A stretch of 36,215 bases of DNA from Bacteroidota bacterium (GTDB lineage: Bacteria; Bacteroidota; Bacteroidia; Bacteroidales; F082), in assembly GCA_947505205.1 (NCBI GenBank), contig CANNKD010000009.1:1-36215 (forward strand). The letters are read 5' to 3'. Made by a program: the position numbers and the translations under genes. The notes under the pieces are model-generated. The model saw only the letters and a list, made by a program, of their open reading frames with translations, was not told the DNA's origin and did not search any database. Every line of letters begins with the position of its first letter. Positions within the stretch are counted from its first letter, which is position 1. Below are positions 23,152-31,901 of the stretch, in pieces.

Positions 23152-24359
23152 TGGGAAATAATATACTCTTTCTGTCTATATTTATTATTCAAATGATATT
23201 ATATATATACTTGACAACCACAAGTATATATATATTCACTTTCTCAATTTCGGCTTTATTTCCTTACAAATGCAAATTAAAATTTCTCTCGGATAAAAAG
23301 AGAAACTTCGCTATCATTATTCCATGTTATCACGAAGATGATGTTATTTTTGAAGTGATACAATCTGCATTAAACCATAACTACCTCACTTTCGATATTG
23401 TGGTTATCGCTGACGGATTCCGGCAAGAATCAATCGAAAAATTAAAGAAATTGCCAATAATATTATTTGATGAAAATTTTGATGTTAGTACAAAAACGAG
23501 GGCAATCAACTTTGCACTTCGTCAATTACCTGATAATAAATATGATGCAGTTGTTATTCTGGATGCTGACAATATCATGGAAAACGATTTTCTCTCAAAA
23601 ATAAATGAATCTTTCAATCAGGGCTTTCTTGTCATTCAAGGCCATCGTGTTGCCAAAAATACTAATACCAACTTTGCCGTATTAGACGCAATAAGTGAGG
23701 AAATCAATAATCAGATTTTTAGAAAAGGACATCGCGTTCTCGGATTGTCGTCTGCGCTGATTGGTTCTGCCATGGCATTTGATTATGTTTTTTTTAAAAA
23801 TCTCATGAATGATATTGAAGTGGTTGGAGGTTTTGATAAAGAATTAGAAATGAGGCTTATGCGTGATAATTATAAAATTGAATATTTGCACGACGCTTAT
23901 GTTTTTGATGAAAAAGTTCAAAATATTCAGGTTTTCACAAAGCAACGACGGAGATGGTTGTCGGCTCAATTTCATTATTTTGGCATTCATTTTATCCCTG
24001 CTCTCAAAGCTCTTTTTATAAATCAGAACATCGATTATTTCAACAAGGCCTATCAATATGTTCAACTTCCACGTATTCTTTTAACAGGTTTGCTTTTTAT
24101 AATAACTTGTATATCAATACCATTAAATCCTACCCACCTCACCATTGGCTGGTCTGTTAGCTTGCTGCTGGCGGTTTTATCCCTTTTATTTTCTGTTCCC
24201 AGGAAGTTTTACAATCAACTAACTCTGAAAGCTGTTTTCTATTTACCGGTAGGATTTTTATTTATGGCACTTTCATTACTAAAAATGAAAGGTGCTAACA
24301 AAAAATTTATCCATACAAAACATACATACAATGCTTTTCAAATAAAACAAAAAAAGTAA
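23148..24359 (+). CDS. Membrane GT2 glycosyltransferase, synthase-like (cassette copy B)
   Basis: A 403-residue paralogue of the gene at 20986, with an N-terminal membrane helix, VIADGF, LDADNI, DKELE and QRRRW, then C-terminal helices. The central block (SKINESFNQGF, QGHRVAKNTNTNFAVLDA, GHRVLGLSSALIGSAMA) is nearly the same as in copy A. The GED of copy A reads GFD here, keeping the Asp. The start overlaps the preceding stop by four bases. A strong 14-bp stem-loop (23200-23234) lies within the first 30 codons and may affect translation. Confidence 0.88.
   Translation: MMGNNILFLSIFIIQMILYIYLTTTSIYIFTFSISALFPYKCKLKFLSDKKRNFAIIIPCYHEDDVIFEVIQSALNHNYLTFDIVVIADGFRQESIEKLKKLPIILFDENFDVSTKTRAINFALRQLPDNKYDAVVILDADNIMENDFLSKINESFNQGFLVIQGHRVAKNTNTNFAVLDAISEEINNQIFRKGHRVLGLSSALIGSAMAFDYVFFKNLMNDIEVVGGFDKELEMRLMRDNYKIEYLHDAYVFDEKVQNIQVFTKQRRRWLSAQFHYFGIHFIPALKALFINQNIDYFNKAYQYVQLPRILLTGLLFIITCISIPLNPTHLTIGWSVSLLLAVLSLLFSVPRKFYNQLTLKAVFYLPVGFLFMALSLLKMKGANKKFIHTKHTYNAFQIKQKK
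23200..23234 (+). repeat. 14-bp perfect inverted repeat inside the start of a glycosyltransferase gene
   Basis: TATATATATACTTG (23200-23213) and CAAGTATATATATA (23221-23234) are exact reverse complements around a 7-base loop. In the mRNA it forms a hairpin about 50 bases after the start codon, encoding the first membrane helix. The matching place in the paralogous gene is not palindromic. Confidence 0.7.
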
Positions 24360-24382
24360 TTAAAACCAATAAAAACTTATTT

Positions 24383-25522
24383 ATGAAAATTGGTATCGAA
24401 GGACAGCGACTCTTTAGGGTCAAAAAACACGGGATGGATATGGTGGCTCTTGAGCTAATCAAAAACTTACAACTTATTGATAAAGAGAATGAATATTATA
24501 TCTTTATCAAGCCTGATGAAGATAAATCATGCCTTCAAGAGACGAAAAATTTTCATCTGATTGAATTGGATGGCGGTGCATATCCTACTTGGGAACAAAT
24601 TGCGTTGCCTATGGCAGCCAAAAAATATGGCTGTGATATTCTGCACTGCACAAGCAATACTGCGCCACTTTCAACATCCATTCCATTGGTTGTTACTTTA
24701 CACGATATCATCTATCTTGAAAGCATCAGTATTTTAAAAAAAGGTGGAACCTGGTATCAGAAAATGGGGAATATGTATCGTAGATATGTCGTTCCAAGAG
24801 TTGTAAAGAAAAGCAGGAAAATCATTACTGTTTCTCATTTCGAGAAAAACAGAATCAAGGGATTTTTTGGTTTTCCTGAAGCTGATCAAAGACTCGTGGC
24901 TGTTTATAATGGTGTTGGTGAATATTTTATACCGATTGTTGATAAAGTTGAACTCAACCGAGTAAAAGAAAAATACCATCTTCCCAACAGATTCGCCTTT
25001 TTCCTTGGAAATACTGATCCGAAGAAAAACACAAAGGGCGTTCTGAAAGCATTTTCAGATTATTTAAAATCAGGAAATGAACCTTTAGAACTGGTGATGC
25101 TTGATTATGAAAAAAGTGCATTGAGTAGTCTTTTATCAGAAATTGGTGATAATCAGCTAATAAATCATATTCATTTAACAGGATATGTGGTTAATACCGA
25201 TCTCCCAGCAATTTATAGTCAATGTGCTATATTTTTGTATCCATCTCTGCGTGAAAGTTTCGGCATTCCGATGCTCGAAGCGATGCGATGTGGTTGTCCG
25301 GTCATCACTTCCAATACTTCAAGCATGCCGGAAGTTTCAGGAGATGCTGCCATTTTAATCGATCCTTTTAAACCAGAAGAAATCACAGCAGCAATGATTA
25401 AGGTACTTACAAACAGTGAATTACGTATTGAACTGATTGAAAAAGGTAAATTGCAAGCTGCAAAATTCTCATGGAAAGCCATGGCACAGGAAGTGTTGAA
25501 TATTTATAACGAAATCATTTAA
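24383..25522 (+). CDS. GT4-family glycosyltransferase
   Basis: A 379-residue GT-B retaining glycosyltransferase. The N-terminal half begins MKIGIEGQRLF and holds the acceptor side, with LHCTSNTAPL and VTLHDIIYLES. The C-terminal half holds the donor site: FFLGNTDPKKN, HLTGYV, and SLRESFGIPMLEAMRCGCPVI, with the two glutamates of the EX7E motif, then TSNTSSMPEVSGDAAILIDP. This is typical of mannosyl/glucosyl-type GT4 enzymes in EPS clusters. It acts in the cytosol on the lipid-linked intermediate. Gap of 23 bases to the previous gene and 19 to the next. Confidence 0.92.
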   Translation: MKIGIEGQRLFRVKKHGMDMVALELIKNLQLIDKENEYYIFIKPDEDKSCLQETKNFHLIELDGGAYPTWEQIALPMAAKKYGCDILHCTSNTAPLSTSIPLVVTLHDIIYLESISILKKGGTWYQKMGNMYRRYVVPRVVKKSRKIITVSHFEKNRIKGFFGFPEADQRLVAVYNGVGEYFIPIVDKVELNRVKEKYHLPNRFAFFLGNTDPKKNTKGVLKAFSDYLKSGNEPLELVMLDYEKSALSSLLSEIGDNQLINHIHLTGYVVNTDLPAIYSQCAIFLYPSLRESFGIPMLEAMRCGCPVITSNTSSMPEVSGDAAILIDPFKPEEITAAMIKVLTNSELRIELIEKGKLQAAKFSWKAMAQEVLNIYNEII

Positions 25523-25541
25523 TCACAAAAATATTAAAGTC

Positions 25542-26744
25542 ATGATAAAAAATCGAGATTTTATTGTTGTTGGATTACAGGCACTTGATAGTCGTATCGG
25601 GAGTAATTGCATCAATATCGCACAGGAGATTGCGCGTCATAACAGGGTTTTATATGTCAATTATCCACTTGATCGCCTCACGAAAATCAGGGAGAAAGCA
25701 GATCCCTTAATTGAGAGAAGAATTAGAATAAACAAGGGTCTAGAACCTGATTTAGTTCAGGTTTCCGAAAATATGTGGAATCTTTTTCCAAAAACCACCT
25801 TGGAATCAATTAGCCAGCTACCTTTTAATAGTCTTTTTGATTTTTTCAATAGAATTAATAACAAGCGGTTTGCCCGTGAGATAAAAAAAGCCATTAAAAA
25901 ACTAAACTTTCATAATTACTTCATTTTCAATGACAGTGATATGTTTAGGGGTTTCTATTTAAAGGAAATGCTGCAACCTGAATTGTATATTTATTACACA
26001 CGCGACAATCTGATTGCTGTCGATTTCTGGAAAAAGCAAGGAATCAGGATCGAGTCCGCGTTGATGGCTAAGTCTGATTTAGTCGTTGCAAATTCAACGT
26101 ATTTAGCTGATCACGCACGCCAGTTTAATCCTCATTCCTATTATGTTGGACAAGGATGCGATGTAAGTATTTTTGATACCAATTTGATTAAAACTGAACC
26201 TGCTGATCTTCAGCAAATTAAACGACCAATTATAGGCTATATTGGTGCTTTGTTTTCTCTTCGCTTAGATATTGATGTTTTGGTTTATTTGGCTAAGCAA
26301 CGCCCAGATTGGCAGATAGTATTGGTTGGCCCGGAAGATGATGCATTTAAAAACAGTGAGTTACATTCGATCAGCAATGTAATTTTTCTGGGCAGCAAAA
26401 AAATGGAAGAGCTGCCCTCCTATCTGAATTATTTCGATGTGGCTTTGAATCCACAAAAGCTGAATGAGGTAACTATTGGCAATTATCCTCGTAAAATCGA
26501 CGAATATCTTGCCATGGGAAAGCCTACAGTTGCAACACGAACTAAAGCGATGGATGTTTTTGCTGATTATACATATTTGGCTGATACAAAGGAAGATTAC
26601 CTTCAATTGGTTGAAAAAGCCTTGAAGGAAAATAATAGTGAACTACAATCTGCCCGGGAGACTTTCGCGAAAAGCCATACCTGGGAAAATAATGTTCTCG
26701 AGATATACAATAAGATGTTACTTTTGATGCAATCACCTAAATAA
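25542..26744 (+). CDS. GT4-like glycosyltransferase, TuaH-like
   Basis: A 400-residue GT-B fold protein. The N-terminus (DFIVVGLQALDSRIGSNCINIA) and the YYTRDNL segment resemble TuaH-like or GumK-like glycosyltransferases. The donor half has IGYIGALFSLRLDIDVL, WQIVLVGPE and VIFLGSKKMEELPSYLNYFDVALNP, then NYPRKIDEYLAMGKPTVAT, where Lys and Glu contact the nucleotide sugar in GT4 enzymes. It is more divergent than the previous GT4 gene. The acyltransferase gene follows after 7 bases. Donor sugar unknown. Confidence 0.85.
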   Translation: MIKNRDFIVVGLQALDSRIGSNCINIAQEIARHNRVLYVNYPLDRLTKIREKADPLIERRIRINKGLEPDLVQVSENMWNLFPKTTLESISQLPFNSLFDFFNRINNKRFAREIKKAIKKLNFHNYFIFNDSDMFRGFYLKEMLQPELYIYYTRDNLIAVDFWKKQGIRIESALMAKSDLVVANSTYLADHARQFNPHSYYVGQGCDVSIFDTNLIKTEPADLQQIKRPIIGYIGALFSLRLDIDVLVYLAKQRPDWQIVLVGPEDDAFKNSELHSISNVIFLGSKKMEELPSYLNYFDVALNPQKLNEVTIGNYPRKIDEYLAMGKPTVATRTKAMDVFADYTYLADTKEDYLQLVEKALKENNSELQSARETFAKSHTWENNVLEIYNKMLLLMQSPK

Positions 26745-26751
26745 TAAAGAG

Positions 26752-27372
26752 ATGAGTTTCATTGAGACAATTAAAAGTAGTCCACGATTGAAACAGTTGG
26801 CATTGTGGGCATTAATGCCAAAAAATCAGGCGAGACCACGATTGTGGGTAAAATGGTTTCTGAACCCACTCAAACACAAAAAAGGCAAAGGTTCATTAAT
26901 CAGACGCCGGACAAGAATGGATGTGATGCCATTTAATTATTTTGCCATCGGATGCGATTCTACTATTGAAGATTTTTCGACAGTGAATAATGGCGTAGGT
27001 GCCGTCACAATTGGTGATCGTACTCGCATCGGTCTAAGTTGTGTACTTATAGGCCCTGTTACTATTGGAAACGATATCATGTTTGCCCAAAATATTGTTG
27101 TTTCTGGATTAAATCACGGTTATCAGGATATTACAAAGTCAATCAGTATGCAACCAGTCGAAACAAAACCTATAATTATCGAAGATGAAGTTTGGATTGG
27201 AGCAAATTCAGTAATAACCGCAGGTGTGACCATAGGAAAACATTCAGTTGTTGCTGGAGGAAGTGTTGTTACAAAATCTGTTCCTCCTTACTCAGTTGTT
27301 GGAGGAAATCCAGCAAAGTTGCTTCGTCAATACAATAAAGAAACAAAAAGCTGGGAAAAACCAAATCTATAA
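26752..27372 (+). CDS. Left-handed beta-helix acyltransferase (WcaF/LacA-like)
   Basis: A 206-residue hexapeptide-repeat acyltransferase. After a helical N-terminus of about 60 residues the repeats run from IGCDSTIEDFSTVNN through VTIGDRTRIGLSCVLIGPVTIGNDI to VWIGANSVITAGVTIGKHSVVAGGSVV and end in PPYSVVGGNPAKLLR, the usual acetyl-CoA-binding end. His122 in SGLNHGYQD is the likely catalytic base. It most likely O-acetylates a sugar of the repeat unit. Gap of 7 bases from the preceding gene and 19 to the next. Confidence 0.92.
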   Translation: MSFIETIKSSPRLKQLALWALMPKNQARPRLWVKWFLNPLKHKKGKGSLIRRRTRMDVMPFNYFAIGCDSTIEDFSTVNNGVGAVTIGDRTRIGLSCVLIGPVTIGNDIMFAQNIVVSGLNHGYQDITKSISMQPVETKPIIIEDEVWIGANSVITAGVTIGKHSVVAGGSVVTKSVPPYSVVGGNPAKLLRQYNKETKSWEKPNL

Positions 27373-27391
27373 ATTAATCAATTAATGTTCT

Positions 27392-28192
27392 ATGCAAAAA
27401 CTACAAAAATTTCTGCGTTATTTCAAAGATTTCTTACAATTCGGTCAATTCAGGCTGGTGATTGGTGCAATTATATTTTTACTAACCGGAAAATCAATTC
27501 TTAATACGAGGATTTGTCGAGGTAAATTAGGTTATTTCCTTCATCGAAAAGGTACTCTGGATTTTCAGTTTGGAAATTATGCCTACGAATGGGCGGTTAA
27601 ACAATTTATGCTTAGTCATTACAAGGACTTTAGTGTATTCGTCGATATTGGTTCAAATATGGGCACCTACACCTTATTACTTCAGCAATTAGGCCTAAAA
27701 AGTTATGCTTTTGAACCATCACATTCAAATTATAAGGCATTAACAATCAATCTGATGCTTAACAATCTCGAAAATTTGACGAAAACATATAATGTTGGAT
27801 TAGCAAGTAAAGCAAGTCGCGAAAAATTTGTTTTTGACCCGATTAATACCGGTGCTTCGCATTTAAATTCAGTAGAATTTTACGATCATGTTACAGACAA
27901 CCGAGGTACAATTGATGAAATTGAGTTGGTTATGTTAGACGAAATGATTGATAAAATGGGTATCGCGACCAATGAACGCATTTTGATGAAAATTGATGTG
28001 GAAGGAATGGAAAAAGACGTTCTATTAGGCGCATCGACGTTTATTAAGACCTATCCAAATATTTTGATTGTAATGGAAAGTGTTCACTCAGGCGAACAGG
28101 CGCTTAAGGAAGTTTTAAATCAAATGGCTGAATTTCAATATTTTGAAATTGATCATCTGAATTTTGCAGCTAAAAAAGTTAGAAATCTGTAA
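27392..28192 (+). CDS. FkbM-family SAM-dependent methyltransferase
   Basis: A 266-residue class I methyltransferase. Motif I is FVDIGSNMGTYT (83-94), the FkbM-family AFEPSHSNYKAL lies at 106-117, and KIDVEGMEKDVLLGA (200-214) is the family C-terminal signature. FkbM proteins O-methylate many targets, including sugars of surface polysaccharides; the setting makes a sugar hydroxyl the likely target. The first 35 residues are hydrophobic and basic and may lie against the membrane. Confidence 0.92.
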   Translation: MQKLQKFLRYFKDFLQFGQFRLVIGAIIFLLTGKSILNTRICRGKLGYFLHRKGTLDFQFGNYAYEWAVKQFMLSHYKDFSVFVDIGSNMGTYTLLLQQLGLKSYAFEPSHSNYKALTINLMLNNLENLTKTYNVGLASKASREKFVFDPINTGASHLNSVEFYDHVTDNRGTIDEIELVMLDEMIDKMGIATNERILMKIDVEGMEKDVLLGASTFIKTYPNILIVMESVHSGEQALKEVLNQMAEFQYFEIDHLNFAAKKVRNL

Positions 28193-28203
28193 TCTCAAAT
28201 ACC

Positions 28204-29397
28204 ATGTTAACCTTAAAGATAATATTTTGGTTTCTGTTGTTTATTGTATTTTACGCTTATTTGGGATATGGCATCTTACTGTATTTTCTCGTTAAAATGA
28301 AGAGAATCTTCAATAAAAAGAAAATCGAATCCAAAGAAGGCTATGAACCGGAAGTTACACTTTTCGTTGCTGCCTTTAATGAAAAGGATTATATCGATGC
28401 CAAGGTTAAAAATTCATTTGAGATGCTCTACCCAAAGAATAAAATCAAACAGGTTTGGGTAACGGATGGATCTAATGACGGCACTCCTTACCTCCTTCAA
28501 AAATATGAAAATCAAGGGGTTGAAGTATATCATGAAGATTCGCGTGGAGGAAAAATTGGCGCCATGAACCGTGGGATTCAATTTGTAAAATCTCCCATAG
28601 TTATTTTCTCTGATGGAAATACCATACTGGGTAAAGAATCCGTACAACGCATTGTAAATCTGTTTGCTGATCCAAAAGTTGGCTGTGTTTCCGGTGAAAA
28701 GCGCATTTATAGTAAAGATAAAGATGCCGCTGCCGGTACCGAAGGAATTTACTGGAAATATGAATCGAAACTTAAAAAATGGGATGCCGAATTGTATTCA
28801 GTTGTCGGAGCTGCCGGTGAGCTTTTCGCAATTCGAACTGAATTATTTGAAACGGTTGAAAAAGACACGCTGCTCGATGATTTTATCATCTCCTTGCGTG
28901 TTGCTATGAAAGGCTATACCATTCAATATGATCCTGAGGCTTATGCAATTGAAACCTCCTCTGCTGATGTTAAAGAAGAGTTGAAACGAAAAATACGCAT
29001 CGCAGCCGGTGGAATTCAATCCATTATCAGATTAAGTCCATTGTTGAACGTTTTTAAATTTGGAACCTTAAGTTTTCAATATATTTCTCACCGTGTTTTA
29101 CGGTGGACCATTGCTCCTTTTGCGCTTCCGGTGCTATTCATTATAAACCTGATCATCACATTTATCTCTGGATTTGATAATTTCAAGGATATTTTTACAT
29201 TACTAATGTATTCACAAATAGCATTTTACGTTTTTGCATTATTAGGTTGGTATCTGGAAAACAAAGCAATCAGAATCAAAATCTTATTTATTCCATACTA
29301 TTTTCTTGTAATGAATGTAGCGGTTTGGCTTGGTTTGAAGAGATTTTATAAAGGTAGCCAGTCGGTAAATTGGGAACGTGCCAAAAGAGGTACGTGA
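28204..29397 (+). CDS. Membrane GT2 glycosyltransferase
   Basis: 397 residues. An N-terminal helix (about 4-30), a GT-A domain and three or so C-terminal helices (about 300-375). Motifs: FVAAFNEKDYI, WVTDGSNDGTP, FSDGNT as the metal site, LLDDFIIS as the acid region, and KRKIRIAAGG in place of QxxRW. This is the BcsA/PgaC-like GT2 branch, different from the cassette A/B membrane enzymes. It may add a sugar to the lipid-linked unit. The next gene's earliest possible start is 3 bases later. Confidence 0.88.
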   Translation: MLTLKIIFWFLLFIVFYAYLGYGILLYFLVKMKRIFNKKKIESKEGYEPEVTLFVAAFNEKDYIDAKVKNSFEMLYPKNKIKQVWVTDGSNDGTPYLLQKYENQGVEVYHEDSRGGKIGAMNRGIQFVKSPIVIFSDGNTILGKESVQRIVNLFADPKVGCVSGEKRIYSKDKDAAAGTEGIYWKYESKLKKWDAELYSVVGAAGELFAIRTELFETVEKDTLLDDFIISLRVAMKGYTIQYDPEAYAIETSSADVKEELKRKIRIAAGGIQSIIRLSPLLNVFKFGTLSFQYISHRVLRWTIAPFALPVLFIINLIITFISGFDNFKDIFTLLMYSQIAFYVFALLGWYLENKAIRIKILFIPYYFLVMNVAVWLGLKRFYKGSQSVNWERAKRGT

Positions 29398-29427
29398 TAA
29401 TTGCGTATCTTTAGATTCAAAAATAAC

Positions 29428-31077
29428 ATGGGGATGTCAGTTTTCGCTAAAACAATTTGTTTCATTATCGGCATCAATTTTTGTGTAAATATATCATTTT
29501 CACAATCTTATTGTACGTTTTCTATTCCTGTCAATAGCTCTGTCATCGATGGAGTGGCAATACAACCTGGCGACACCATCTGTATTGAGTCAGGAACCCG
29601 CGATTTTCTTCGCTTCAATAACCTCACCGGAACAGCCGATTTACCTATTATTATTGTCAATGCAGGTGGACAGGTTATCATAGACACTGATCATTATTAT
29701 GGTGTGAAATTTGATCGTTGTAAATTCATTAAATTTCTTGGAACCAATTCGAGCACAGACTTTTATGGTATTAAAATAAGAAGAGTTGGAAACGGAGCAG
29801 GAATTTCAGTTGATAATTTAAGTACCAATGTCGAAATCGCTAACATTGAAATTGCAAATACAGCTATTGGTGGAATTTATGCTAAAACAGATCCCGATTG
29901 CAGTTTTATTGCAACGCGTGAGAAATTTACCATGTTCGACATTAAGATACATGATTGTTATTTACATGATATTCAGGATGAAGGAATGTATATCGGGAGT
30001 TCAAAATTTACTGGACAACACTTGAACGACTGTGATACAACCGTTTTACCTCACGTTATTGATGGAGTTAAGGTTTATAACAATATTGTTGAAAATACAG
30101 GTTGGGATGGTATTCAGGTGAGTTCAGCACCGGTTAACTGTGAAATTTATGGCAATATTATTCGCCATGATTCATGGCGTGAAACAACAAATCAGATGTC
30201 GGGAATCCTGATTGGTGGTGGCTCACGTTGCGATTGTCACAACAACAAGATTTTCGACGGAAAGGGCGATGGCATTGATGTTTTTGGTAGCAATACCATG
30301 AAATTTTATAACAACGTCATTGTCAGGCCTGGAAAAACCTATTTTCCAAATGATCCCTCTTTTCAGCGGCACGGCATTTTCTTCGGAAATCCTCCTGATG
30401 AAAGTTTTGCTTCCTGGATTATTGTTTTCAATACCATTATCCAGCCAAAGACAAATGGATTAAAAGTATTTAACAACAATACGAGCGGCAACTTCATCTA
30501 CAACAATGTTATCTGTGAACCGGGTGCTTATTCAAGTCAGGGTGATTTAGCGTATTTTAATAGCAATATTCAGCCGAATCAATATACAATGTCGGATAAC
30601 TATTTTGTTAATGAACATTTGAGCCCAAAATTTGTCGGATTTAGTTCAGATAACTTTGATTTACTGCCAAATAGCCCATTAATTAACGTAGCAATCAATC
30701 TTGGTAATCCAATTTTCGGTCTTGATATTGAAAATCGGCCTCGCCCACATAATGCAGGTTACGATATTGGAGCGTTTGAATGTCAAGATGTTAATGCTAA
30801 TATTCAAACTATTCAAGATAGAATAACTGTAAATATTTCTCCAAATCCTGTTCATGGGATACTTTCAGGTCTTGTTCATTTTCATGGTTTAGAAAATGTT
30901 GACATTAAAATACAAAATATTGAAGGACATTATATTACTCCTGAAATAATCACAGAGAATTTACCAGATGGGTTTGTCTTCTCGTTCGATACATCCCGAT
31001 TCAAAAATGGTCTTTATTTTATTAAAATTCAAAGTAATCAAGGTAGTTTTTCAACAAGATTTATTGTCTATAAATAA
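29428..31077 (+). CDS. Secreted right-handed beta-helix protein with T9SS sorting domain
   Basis: 549 residues from the ATG at 29428; a TTG at 29401 would add nine. I prefer the ATG since it begins a clean signal peptide (cleavage near SFSQ). The body is a parallel beta-helix with many short Asn-rich turns (VYNNIVENTGWDGIQVSS, YGNIIRHDSW, CHNNKIFDGKGDGIDVFG), as in pectate lyase, alginate-lyase and epimerase folds. The C-terminal ~80 residues (VNISPNPVHG ... KNGLYFIKI ... RFIVYK) are a T9SS type A sorting domain, so it should be moved across the outer membrane and possibly attached to the cell surface. It may cut, epimerise or bind the EPS made here. I cannot point to catalytic residues. Confidence 0.85.
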   Translation: MGMSVFAKTICFIIGINFCVNISFSQSYCTFSIPVNSSVIDGVAIQPGDTICIESGTRDFLRFNNLTGTADLPIIIVNAGGQVIIDTDHYYGVKFDRCKFIKFLGTNSSTDFYGIKIRRVGNGAGISVDNLSTNVEIANIEIANTAIGGIYAKTDPDCSFIATREKFTMFDIKIHDCYLHDIQDEGMYIGSSKFTGQHLNDCDTTVLPHVIDGVKVYNNIVENTGWDGIQVSSAPVNCEIYGNIIRHDSWRETTNQMSGILIGGGSRCDCHNNKIFDGKGDGIDVFGSNTMKFYNNVIVRPGKTYFPNDPSFQRHGIFFGNPPDESFASWIIVFNTIIQPKTNGLKVFNNNTSGNFIYNNVICEPGAYSSQGDLAYFNSNIQPNQYTMSDNYFVNEHLSPKFVGFSSDNFDLLPNSPLINVAINLGNPIFGLDIENRPRPHNAGYDIGAFECQDVNANIQTIQDRITVNISPNPVHGILSGLVHFHGLENVDIKIQNIEGHYITPEIITENLPDGFVFSFDTSRFKNGLYFIKIQSNQGSFSTRFIVYK

Positions 31078-31085
31078 AGCGCAAA

Positions 31086-31895
31086 ATGAAAACGATTATT
31101 AAAAAACTTATTCCACGCAGGATTGGATATGTTTTGCGTAGCATATATTTATTTTTCCGTAAAATCATTTATAGCGGAAATAAGTTCTTCTGTCCGCTCT
31201 GCCGCCGTTCTTACAAATCGTTTTTAGATGGTGGATTTGATTTAGCTGTGAACAAAGAAATGCAGATTATTGGCGCGGGACGGAGAAAACACGTTGTTTG
31301 CCCAGGTTGCGCTTCAACCGACCGTGACCGATTATTGTTTGTCTATTTGAATAGTTCTCCAGGGATTTTAAAGCCGTCTGTAAAAACGCTGCATATCGCG
31401 CCCGAACCGGGTTTGGGAAAATATTTATCCAGTATGAGTAAAACCGAATATGTAAGTGGAATGAAATATCATGAAGGATTTTATTATGGAAAAAACACCA
31501 AATTATTTGATATAACTGCACTTCCATTTGAAGAAAATAAGTTTGAACTCATTGTCTGCAACCATGTTTTGGAACATATTGATGACGATCATCAGGCCAT
31601 GAAAGAAATTTATAGGGTGATGAAACCTAATGGAACAGCCATTTTACAAGTGCCTTGGTCACCCATTTTAAAAGAAACACGTGAAGATTCTTCTGTAAAA
31701 GACCCAAAAGAGCGCGAGAAACAATTCGGTCAATTTGATCACGTTCGACTTTATGGAACTGACTATCCAGATCGACTTAAAAAGGCAGGTTTTAATGTCG
31801 AAATCGTTACACTTGAACAATTAAACATCAAAGTTGATTATCAAAAAAGGATTTCCGTGATTCCTAATGAAGTAATATTTATTGCAAAAAAATAA
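31086..31895 (+). CDS. SAM-dependent methyltransferase with N-terminal zinc-ribbon-like motif
   Basis: A 269-residue class I methyltransferase. Cys36, Cys39, Cys72 and Cys75 (CPLC and CPGC) form a likely zinc ribbon before the catalytic domain, as in a known family found in polysaccharide clusters. Motif I is the variant LHIAPEPGLGKYL (102-114), and the post-motif VCNHVLEHIDDDHQAMKEIYRVMKPNG (157-183) is strong. The C-terminal half carries DHVRLYGTDYPDRLKKAGF. It probably methylates a sugar or an end group of the polymer. Gaps of 8 bases before and 6 after. Confidence 0.87.
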   Translation: MKTIIKKLIPRRIGYVLRSIYLFFRKIIYSGNKFFCPLCRRSYKSFLDGGFDLAVNKEMQIIGAGRRKHVVCPGCASTDRDRLLFVYLNSSPGILKPSVKTLHIAPEPGLGKYLSSMSKTEYVSGMKYHEGFYYGKNTKLFDITALPFEENKFELIVCNHVLEHIDDDHQAMKEIYRVMKPNGTAILQVPWSPILKETREDSSVKDPKEREKQFGQFDHVRLYGTDYPDRLKKAGFNVEIVTLEQLNIKVDYQKRISVIPNEVIFIAKK

Positions 31896-31901
31896 GATCG
31901 T

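Noticed and set aside
31086-31895. Four-cysteine motif of the methyltransferase as a novelty
   Set aside because: A CxxC...CxxC ribbon ahead of this methyltransferase domain is a known family arrangement in polysaccharide clusters.
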